64,000 bases of DNA from the NCBI RefSeq assembly GCF_003634315.1, contig NZ_RBXL01000001.1, positions 1 to 64,000 of the forward strand, given 5' to 3'. Below the pieces are notes generated by a model. The model was not told where the DNA came from. It ran no database searches and was given only the letters and a program-made list of their open reading frames with translations. The stretch is from Thiocapsa rosea. Lineage in GTDB: Bacteria; Pseudomonadota; Gammaproteobacteria; Chromatiales; Chromatiaceae. Position 1 is the stretch's first letter. Every line of letters starts with the position of its first letter. This document shows positions 57,321 through 64,000 of the stretch, in pieces. Position numbers and translations under genes: made by a program.

Positions 57321-57403
57321 GAACCGCGTCCCCGCGCGTGCTTGCGGGTGCCGGGGTCAACATGCCTTCGGTCACTTCCGGCGCGGTTGTAGGGACGCGG
57401 TTC
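57321..57403. repeat. 82-85 bp dispersed repeat, copy 9
   Basis: Bounded by GAACCGCGTC and GACGCGGTTC, four bases after the ppsA stop. The interior (CCCGCGCGTGCTTGCGGGTG) differs from types A-C. Confidence 0.75.
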
Positions 57404-57434
57404 AGAACATCAGGTCATCGAGTGGACAAGCGCC

Positions 57435-57510
57435 GTAGGGTGGACAAGCGCAGCGCAGTCCACCAGCGCCGGAGCAGGGTTCGGTGGACTTCGCGTTCGC
57501 TCGTCCACCG
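57435..57510. repeat. GTGGAC...GTCCAC dispersed repeat, copy 2
   Basis: GTAGGGTGGACAAGCGCAGC ... GTCCACC and GGTGGACTTCGCGTTCGCTC...CACC form an inverted repeat around AGCGCCGGAGCAGGGTTC. The centre matches the unit at 42090-42167. Confidence 0.75.
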
Positions 57511-57545
57511 GACAGAAGTCCCCGGCCGCATGACGAATAGGTCGG

Positions 57546-58235
57546 TCACCTACGAGACCGCACCTCGACCTTGACCAGCGGATGGGCCGCCCCGTCGCGT
57601 ACAACGGCTCGGTTCCAGGGCACCAAGGCCGTTTGAACGACCTCGCGAAATCGCGCGCACGCAGAGTCGTCCAAACCCACGGTGATCAGACAGCGATAGC
57701 CACGAATCCCGAAGCCATCGTCCGCGCGCACCTTCAGGTCGTAACCTGCCGCCGGAATGCACTCTTCCCTCAGGCAGTCATCCATGACCTTACCAACACA
57801 GGCCGTCATCGTCTCGATGCCCGGGTCGGCGACGTAACGCGAGCCGGTCCAGCCGAGCCGCCTCAAGCGAATCGCTTCGTCGGGCGCCGCGAGGAGCTGC
57901 TGCCGCCGTTGCGTGATCCAATCCCCCGCCACAAGCTGCAAGGCCACCGAGGCCACGGACTCGGATGGAAAGCGCTGACCGGCCAGCGCGACGACCGGGC
58001 GAGGAACAAAGGTGCCATAGAGGCGCATCGTCCGATCCATGCATGACGCCCCTGACGAACGATCGGCAAGCGCATACCAGCGCCGCGCCTCGGCCATCGC
58101 ATGCGTATCGCGCACAGACACCTCGCCGTCCCCGCCCAGCACCCAGCCGTCGGGCCAGAGCGCGACCTGATAGGCCGGTAAGGCCGCAACGACACGGACG
58201 GCCCCATCCGGCAGGCTTGCGGCGTTTGCGTCCAT
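57546..58235 (-). CDS. Protein of unknown function
   Basis: A 229-residue soluble protein from ATG 58235 (MDANAASLPDGAVRVVAALP). It has no signal peptide or membrane segment, and I recognise no family. It contains four cysteines (SCMDR, ACVGKVMDDCLREEC, RCLI). It lies between ppsA and pckG, downstream of pckG on the same strand with 82 bases between them, so it may share that transcript. Confidence 0.55.
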   Translation of the reverse strand: MDANAASLPDGAVRVVAALPAYQVALWPDGWVLGGDGEVSVRDTHAMAEARRWYALADRSSGASCMDRTMRLYGTFVPRPVVALAGQRFPSESVASVALQLVAGDWITQRRQQLLAAPDEAIRLRRLGWTGSRYVADPGIETMTACVGKVMDDCLREECIPAAGYDLKVRADDGFGIRGYRCLITVGLDDSACARFREVVQTALVPWNRAVVRDGAAHPLVKVEVRSRR

Positions 58236-58317
58236 GACCGATCGCTTAAGCCGCAATGACGACAGGGACGCAAGCAGTCTCGACGGACCGGCCGCGAAGG
58301 ATCGGTTCGGCACCCGA

Positions 58318-60180
58318 TCAGATCCTCTTGGTGCTGGACAGATCCCAGAGCGCCGGCGAGTGAAAGAGCCGGGCCAGCTGAAGCTCGCGCTCGCTTTCCA
58401 ACTCGCGCGGCATGTGATCGCCGAAGCGCGTGAAGAGCTCCTCCTGATCATGGGTCTCCAGTCGCGCCGCCTCGCGCTCGATGTTCATGATCGAGTAGAA
58501 ACGCTCGCGATCGAAATCCAGCCCGTCCCAGTTGAAGGCATCGTAGTCCGGGATCCAGCCGATCGGGCTCTCCACGGCCGAGCCGCTGTCGCTGCAGCGT
58601 TTGACGATCCACTCGAGCACCCGCATGTTCTCGCCGAAACCGGGCCAGACGAAACGCCCATGTTCGTCCTTGCGGAACCAATTGACGCGGAAGATCCGCG
58701 GCGGGGTGGAGACGCAGCGCCGGCCGATCCGCAGCCAATGCCGCCAATAATCGGCCATGTTGTAGCCGCAGAAGGGCAGCATGGCCATGGGGTCGCGCCG
58801 CACGGCCGCCTGCCCGATCGCCGCGGCGGTGGCCTCCGAACCCATGGTGGCGGCCAGATAGACCCCGTGCTCCCAGTTGTAACTCTGGAACGCCAGCGGG
58901 AAATGCCGACTGACCCGCCCGCCGAACAGGAAGGCACTGATGGGCACGCCCTTGGGGTTCTCCCATTCCGGATCGATCGAGGGACAGGCCGATGCGGGCG
59001 CGGTGAAGCGCGCGTTCGGATGGGCCGCAGGCCGACCGCAACCCGGCGTCCAGTCCTCGCCCTTCCAATCGATCAGATGATCGGGTGGCTCCCTGGTCAT
59101 GCCCTCCCACCAGACGGCGCCGTCGTCGGTGAGTGCGCAGTTGGTGAAGATGGCATTGGCGCGCAGCGCCGCCATGGCGTTGGGATTGGAGTCGTCGTTC
59201 GTGCCGGGTGCCACACCGAACAGGCCGTATTCGGGATTGATCGCGTAGAAGCGCCCGTCGGCGGGATTGGGCTTGATCCAGGCGATGTCGTCGCCGACCG
59301 TGGTGATCGTCCAGCCCTCGAAGCCCTTGGGCGGAATCAGCATGGCGAAGTTGGTCTTACCGCAGGCGCTCGGGAAGGCGGCGGCGACATAGCGCTTCTC
59401 GTGCTCGGGCGACTCCACGCCCATCACCAGCATATGCTCCGCCAGCCAACCCTCGTCGCGCGCCATCACCGAGGCGATGCGCAGCGCGAAGCACTTCTTG
59501 CCGAGCAGGGCGTTGCCGCCGTAACCGCTGCCGAACGACCAGATCTCGCGGGTCTCGGGGAAATGGGCGATGTATTTGTCCTCGATGTTGTTCGCACAGG
59601 GCCAGGGCACGTCTTGCTCGCCGGGTTGCAGGGGCGCGCCGACCGAATGCACGCAGGGGACGAAATCCCCGTGTTCGCCCAGGGTATCCAGCACGCGCTG
59701 CCCCATCCGGGTCATGATCCGCTGATTCACCACGACATAGGGCGAGTCGGTGATCTGTACACCGATATGCGCGATCGGCGAGCCGATCGGGCCCATGCTG
59801 AAGGGGATGACGTAGAGCGTGCGCCCGCACATGCAGTCCTTGAACAGACCCTTGAGCAGGGCCTTCGCCTTGCGCGGCTCGAGCCAGTTGTTGGTCGGAC
59901 CCGCATCTTCCTCGCGCAGCGAGCAGATGAAGGTTCTGTCCTCGACCCGCGCCACGTCGCTCGGATGAGAGCGTGCGAGGAAGCAGTTGGGATGCTTCTC
60001 CGCATTGAGCCGGACGAAGGCACCGGCATGAACCATTTCGGCGCAGAGTCGGTCGTACTCCTCTTGAGAACCGTCGCACCAATAAACGCGATCGGGTCGG
60101 CACAGCTCGGCCAACTCCGTCACCCAATCCAGGAGATGACGATTTTGCGTACGGGTCTCCCCGTCGTGCCTGGTGGTCAT
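58318..60180 (-). CDS. pckG: Phosphoenolpyruvate carboxykinase (GTP)
   Basis: A 620-residue GTP-dependent PEPCK that converts oxaloacetate to PEP and CO2. Key motifs are the kinase-1 loop [13 protein letters not shown], kinase-2 VGDDIAWIK, the substrate-binding [18 protein letters not shown] and the late [23 protein letters not shown] 60180 ([13 protein letters not shown]) follows GAGGAGCCCGGC. Upstream in-frame sequence lacks PEPCK character. Confidence 0.97.
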   Translation of the reverse strand: MTTRHDGETRTQNRHLLDWVTELAELCRPDRVYWCDGSQEEYDRLCAEMVHAGAFVRLNAEKHPNCFLARSHPSDVARVEDRTFICSLREEDAGPTNNWLEPRKAKALLKGLFKDCMCGRTLYVIPFSMGPIGSPIAHIGVQITDSPYVVVNQRIMTRMGQRVLDTLGEHGDFVPCVHSVGAPLQPGEQDVPWPCANNIEDKYIAHFPETREIWSFGSGYGGNALLGKKCFALRIASVMARDEGWLAEHMLVMGVESPEHEKRYVAAAFPSACGKTNFAMLIPPKGFEGWTITTVGDDIAWIKPNPADGRFYAINPEYGLFGVAPGTNDDSNPNAMAALRANAIFTNCALTDDGAVWWEGMTREPPDHLIDWKGEDWTPGCGRPAAHPNARFTAPASACPSIDPEWENPKGVPISAFLFGGRVSRHFPLAFQSYNWEHGVYLAATMGSEATAAAIGQAAVRRDPMAMLPFCGYNMADYWRHWLRIGRRCVSTPPRIFRVNWFRKDEHGRFVWPGFGENMRVLEWIVKRCSDSGSAVESPIGWIPDYDAFNWDGLDFDRERFYSIMNIEREAARLETHDQEELFTRFGDHMPRELESERELQLARLFHSPALWDLSSTKRI

Positions 60181-60507
60181 GCCGGGCTCCTCATCGTGAT
60201 CGTTGAAGGGTGCGCTGAACGGCTGTGCTACGGAAGAGAATACATTCGGGACGATCACGGCGCATCGTCGAGCGCTCGCCACCCGCTCGGCCGGATTCCT
60301 GCGCGCGGCGCCTCGCGGATTCGGCGGCGGTCCTGCTCCGACACAGGCCGATGCTCGGCGTGGATGCTGGAACCCGGTGATGAGCGCGCGTAAGATCGTC
60401 CTCGATAGCGGCGATTTCCCGACGTCTCTCCCCATGGCCGGCCTCTGTTGTGTCGAGGACACCAACGACATCCGAAGGCCGAAACATCACGGCAATCAGG
60501 ATGCGAC
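60181..60507. other. Intergenic region between pckG and the cytochrome cluster
   Basis: 327 bases between divergent genes. No gene, tRNA or clear hairpin-terminator is seen. Promoters for both directions are expected here but are not identified. Confidence 0.4.
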
Positions 60508-61563
60508 ATGAATGCCTCACGCGACCGGGCGGCCCGACAGGGAGCCCAATTTCACTCCGATGACCCGCGCCGGACCCCGACAGGTGGACCCGGATCGACG
60601 CCGGCCCGCGTCGTCCGCTTCGGCTGGTCTCTTGCGCTCTGGCTCTGTCTCTTCGCGTTCGGGGCAAGCGCCGAGCAGGCCGCCGCGGCGATCACCGAGC
60701 CGGTCGGCGACGCCGTCGACAGGCAGCTCGCCGACGCCGCGGCGGATCGACACACCTGCCTGCGCTGCCATGCCATGCCCACCCTCGCCTACCGTAACCC
60801 TGAAAACGGCGACATCGTCGATCTGTCGATCGATCGCGAGGGGCTCGCGCACTCGGTCCACGGCGAGCTGGCCTGCATCGACTGTCATCGCCGCAGCTAT
60901 CGGCGCTATCCGCATCCGGACCGACCGGCTCCGGGGGATCTGGACTGTATCGGCTGTCACGAGGACGAAGACAACAATCTGAGCCGGGGTTGGGTCGACA
61001 TCGATGCCGAGTTCAAGCGCAGCGTCCACGCGATCTCGGACTCGCAGGAGGCCGCTGACTTTAGTTGCCACTCCTGTCACGACCCGCATCGCTTCCGCCC
61101 GGCCGCGGTCGGAGAGCCGCTCGTTCAGATCGTGCGGAACCACAACGCGGTGTGCGTGTCTTGCCATGAGGAGTTGGTCGCACCCTTCAGCACGAGCCAT
61201 GACTGGCTGCCGAATCGCGACGCCCACTGGGGCTCGGTGCGGTGTGTCGACTGTCACACACCCGTCGCACTCTTCGCGAACCACGAGATTCTTCCGGCCG
61301 AGGAAAGCGAGAAGAATTGCGTGAGCTGTCACTCCGCCGACGCGCAGCTCCTCGCACGTCTCTATCAGTTCCGCTCCGAGGAAGATATCGCCCGCAGCGG
61401 CTTGCTCGCCAAGGCCATCTTCAACGAGGCCTATGTCGTCGGCATGAGCAAGAGCCCGGCGCTGGACCGACTCAGCTTGATCATTATGGGACTGATGGTC
61501 CTGCTGCTGGCCGCGCATGGCGTCGGTCGCTATCTCGCCCGCCGGGCGAACAGGAGGGCATGA
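60508..61563 (+). CDS. Seven-heme membrane-anchored cytochrome c
   Basis: A 351-residue protein with seven CxxCH sites: CLRCH, CIDCH, CIGCH, CHSCH, CVSCH, CVDCH and CVSCH. An N-terminal signal (LALWLCLFAFGASAEQAAAA) and a C-terminal transmembrane helix (LIIMGLMVLLLAAHGVGRYL) place it in the periplasm, anchored to the inner membrane. It overlaps the cytochrome b gene, with which it probably exchanges electrons. The exact family is not recognised. Confidence 0.82.
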   Translation: MNASRDRAARQGAQFHSDDPRRTPTGGPGSTPARVVRFGWSLALWLCLFAFGASAEQAAAAITEPVGDAVDRQLADAAADRHTCLRCHAMPTLAYRNPENGDIVDLSIDREGLAHSVHGELACIDCHRRSYRRYPHPDRPAPGDLDCIGCHEDEDNNLSRGWVDIDAEFKRSVHAISDSQEAADFSCHSCHDPHRFRPAAVGEPLVQIVRNHNAVCVSCHEELVAPFSTSHDWLPNRDAHWGSVRCVDCHTPVALFANHEILPAEESEKNCVSCHSADAQLLARLYQFRSEEDIARSGLLAKAIFNEAYVVGMSKSPALDRLSLIIMGLMVLLLAAHGVGRYLARRANRRA

Positions 61564-62228
61564 TGACATCGCTGTATCTCTATCCGGTCTGGCTGCGGCT
61601 CTGGCACTGGATCAACGCGCTCTTGTTCCTGACCCTGATCGCCTCCGGGGTCAGCATGCATTACGCCGGCGCCGATTGGTTGATGCCCTTTGCCACCGCG
61701 CGGGTCGTGCACAATACCGCCGGGATCTTGCTGACCATCGCTTGGATCGGCTTCGTCGTCGTCAATGCCAAGAGCGCGAATGCGCGCCACTATCGCATCC
61801 GATTTCGTACACTCATCGGAGATTTGACCGCCCAAACACGCTACTACATGGTCGGAATCTTTCGGCTCGAGCCGCATCCGTTCCATGTCACCGAGGCCAT
61901 GAAGTTCAACACACTTCAACAACTGAGCTACCTCGGCGTCATGTACGGCCTGATGCCGATCCTCATCCTCAGCGGATGGGCCTTTCTCTATTCGGTCTAT
62001 CTGCCGGAGACCCTCTTCGGCCTCGGCAGCGTTTGGGTCGTCGCCATGACCCATGTCGTCGTCAGCTATCTTCTGGCCCTCTTCCTTTTGGTGCACATGT
62101 ATATCATCACCACCGGCGATACGGTCTTTTCGAATCTCCGCGCCATGATCACCGGTTGGCATCGCGAATCCGACCCGCCCCGTACCGAGACTTCGACCCC
62201 GGCTCCGGCCCCGCGTGAGACGCCATGA
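61563..62228 (+). CDS. Di-heme cytochrome b (b561/hydrogenase-type)
   Basis: A 221-residue membrane protein with four helices. Histidines suited to heme b occur in LRLWHWINALLF, ARVVHNTAGILL, AMTHVVVSYLL and FLLVHMYIIT. It probably moves electrons between the quinone pool and the periplasmic cytochromes. A strong AGGAGG precedes the ATG pair at 61560/61563. It overlaps both neighbours. Confidence 0.82.
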   Translation: MTSLYLYPVWLRLWHWINALLFLTLIASGVSMHYAGADWLMPFATARVVHNTAGILLTIAWIGFVVVNAKSANARHYRIRFRTLIGDLTAQTRYYMVGIFRLEPHPFHVTEAMKFNTLQQLSYLGVMYGLMPILILSGWAFLYSVYLPETLFGLGSVWVVAMTHVVVSYLLALFLLVHMYIITTGDTVFSNLRAMITGWHRESDPPRTETSTPAPAPRETP

Positions 62229-64000
62229 ACGCATTCGCCAAAACCCTGCTGACACCCAAGAACGCACGTCGGCTTCTCATCACGTTCGCGGTGGGGCTGC
62301 TCGTCCTCTTCGTCCTCTACAAGGTGGTCTATCCGATCGCTTTCGACGCTTACGTGGGGAAATCAAACGCGCCTTTGACCTATGCCAACAGTCGGCCGAT
62401 CACGGAGCAGGAGCTCGAGGCGATGGCGACCGAGCTCTCGCTGAGTGCGCGCCGCACGGCCGCCGAGGCGATCGTCGGACCCGACGAGAATGCCTTCGCC
62501 CGTCGGGTCAAGGTCGAAATGCTCATGAACACGCAGTCCTTCATGCGCAAGCACGAGCCGACGCATATCAAATATTTTCGTGATGCGAAGATCCTGCAGT
62601 ACGAAGGCCCCAAGACCTGCCTGCAGTGTCACGCCACCATCCAAGTCCGGCATCACGACGGGCGTACCTCCGAGGTCGACACGCTCGACGACATCGTCAA
62701 CTCGGTGCATTTCAAGTTCCAGAGCGATGCCGGAGGCGGCTTCTCGACCTACGGCTACGACGGACGCCAAGTGAACGCCGAGGGCAGCCGTCCGATCCCG
62801 GTCGGCAAGATCAACCGGGCCTGCGGCATCCCCGGCAGCTTTTCCTGGACCGGCTGGGCAGCGCTGGTGGAGAGTCGACCTGAATCGACGCATGGCGAGG
62901 TCGCGTTACGCAGCGAAGGCTGCGGCCAATGCCATATTGGCGGCAACTATCACCCGGCGACCGAAAAGATGATGCCGATCGGTGATGTGCCCGCTGTCGC
63001 CAAACAGGGCATCGACTGTCTGATCTGTCATTCCGCCGAATACGATATGAATCAGCGGTACGTGATCGAAGATCGTGTCGGGCTGCGCTGGAATCAGGAT
63101 CGCACGATGCGCGCCGCCCTCACCGTAGGGCGCTCGACGACCAAGAACTGCCTCAACTGCCATCAGCACAACATGGGCGGGGATGCCTATCTGCACAACG
63201 ACGCAGCAAAGGCGCTCGGGGAGAAGCACCAGCGCCTCCTCCATACCGGCGCCAAGCGCGGCAATCCTTTCAGCCCGCAGGACGACGTCCATGCCGCGGC
63301 GGGTCTGCAATGCACCGATTGTCATGTCCCGGAAGGCCACAAGATTCCGCGCGGTCGGATGGGTGTCGATCTCGTCGCCAACGATCTGCCGGATGTCGAG
63401 GTCTCGTGCGTGACCTGTCACAGCATCGCACCGCACAACCGCTCCGAGCACAAGGCGTTGCTCAACGGGCATCTCGATCGGATCGCCTGCGAGACTTGTC
63501 ATATTAGGGAGCTTCAGGACAACAACGTCGTGCTCCGCGATTGGGTTCACCCGACCTGGGATGCGGAGGAAGGCATTTTCACACCCACCGACATCTATCG
63601 CTCCGGCGAGGTCAACAAGGGGTTCACCTTCCTCTGGTTCAACGGCAACGGAACCTTCCTGGCAAACGCCTTGGGCAACAATCCGAACGGCTCGACCGAA
63701 TACGACCCGCTGATGCAGCAACTGGCCCGCATCGATGATCCGGAGATCGTCGCCGCCGTGCGCGAGAAGGCGATCGAGCTGAAAAAGACCTACCCCGACA
63801 TCGACGTGGATGCCTACGTCGAGGCCGCGACCGACCCGCTTTCCCAGCTCACGCCCGAGCAATTGGAGGAGCGGCGCCGGATGCTGGATCAAAACCTGCG
63901 TGCGCACATGAACGACGGGGAAAGCCGCATCTATCCCTTCAAGCTCTTCAACGCCATGATGTACGAAGACATGGGGAATCAAGGTCCGTTCGGCGCCATG
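62225..64000 (+). CDS. Large multiheme cytochrome c, partial
   Basis: At least 592 residues, open to the right edge. An N-terminal membrane anchor (LLITFAVGLLVLFVLYKVVY) is followed by a periplasmic part with at least seven CxxCH sites: CLQCH, CGQCH, CLICH, CLNCH, CTDCH, CVTCH and CETCH. Other cysteine and histidine pairs may be unusual. It recalls octaheme-type cytochromes, but the family is not certain. The ATG overlaps the cytochrome b stop, making a three-gene operon. Confidence 0.82.
   Translation, partial: MNAFAKTLLTPKNARRLLITFAVGLLVLFVLYKVVYPIAFDAYVGKSNAPLTYANSRPITEQELEAMATELSLSARRTAAEAIVGPDENAFARRVKVEMLMNTQSFMRKHEPTHIKYFRDAKILQYEGPKTCLQCHATIQVRHHDGRTSEVDTLDDIVNSVHFKFQSDAGGGFSTYGYDGRQVNAEGSRPIPVGKINRACGIPGSFSWTGWAALVESRPESTHGEVALRSEGCGQCHIGGNYHPATEKMMPIGDVPAVAKQGIDCLICHSAEYDMNQRYVIEDRVGLRWNQDRTMRAALTVGRSTTKNCLNCHQHNMGGDAYLHNDAAKALGEKHQRLLHTGAKRGNPFSPQDDVHAAAGLQCTDCHVPEGHKIPRGRMGVDLVANDLPDVEVSCVTCHSIAPHNRSEHKALLNGHLDRIACETCHIRELQDNNVVLRDWVHPTWDAEEGIFTPTDIYRSGEVNKGFTFLWFNGNGTFLANALGNNPNGSTEYDPLMQQLARIDDPEIVAAVREKAIELKKTYPDIDVDAYVEAATDPLSQLTPEQLEERRRMLDQNLRAHMNDGESRIYPFKLFNAMMYEDMGNQGPFGAM

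Overview
The window looks like chromosome of a purple sulfur bacterium (Chromatiaceae, Gammaproteobacteria). The basis is the high GC content, the gammaproteobacterial order tpiA-secG-tRNA-Leu-nuoABCD, an rpoE-rseABC-degP block, a form IA RuBisCO operon with cbbQ and cbbO but no carboxysome genes, and a multiheme cytochrome cluster. The genus is not determined; Thiocapsa- or Allochromatium-like is an inference.

Region by region. 1-3440: the start of the nuo operon, tRNA-Leu(GAG), secG and tpiA, all on the minus strand. 3500-5371: smpB, then ssrA (tmRNA). The ssrA gene is interrupted in its T-loop by a 285-nt group I intron, and a LAGLIDADG endonuclease gene lies just past the ssrA terminator. 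5448-29585: a defence island. It holds a frameshifted Fic protein, a VapBC pair split by two dispersed repeats, a type I restriction-modification locus, a TOTE-type primase-helicase gene and a complete Wadjet jetABCD operon. In the restriction locus hsdM carries an in-frame repeat, an AlbA_2 gene is inserted behind hsdM, hsdS is interrupted by an ISL3 element, a zeta-toxin-like gene is nested before hsdR, and hsdR has a nonsense codon. The TOTE gene has an internal deletion and a second identical ISL3 copy. Wadjet and hsdM are the multigene-defence components that still read as intact.

29808-34577: DUF945 protein, dxs and a thioredoxin-DsbD-like membrane fusion. 34885-41991: divergent cbbR and the cbbL-cbbS-cbbQ-(four-helix-bundle gene)-cbbO operon for CO2 fixation and RuBisCO activation. 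42283-46300: a hydrolase, a DUF2177 membrane protein, a second toxin-antitoxin pair and a field of gene debris. 46305-52686: a Gly/Tyr/Pro-rich exported protein broken by a frameshift, an AI-2E-family permease, then degP-rseC-rseB-rseA-rpoE for the envelope stress response. 52955-60180: nadB, ppsA, an unrecognised gene and GTP-dependent PEP carboxykinase. 60508-64000: a seven-heme cytochrome c, a cytochrome b and a large multiheme cytochrome that runs off the window.

An 82-85 bp repeat family bounded by a 10-bp inverted repeat (AAACCGCGTC / GACGCGGTTT type) occurs about eleven times. It often abuts start codons, Shine-Dalgarno sites or stop codons. A second family, GTGGAC...GTCCAC, occurs three times. 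The strongest unusual findings are the ssrA intron with its external endonuclease gene, the dispersed repeat family, and the duplicated hsdM tail that re-creates the translational coupling signal on both sides of an inserted gene.
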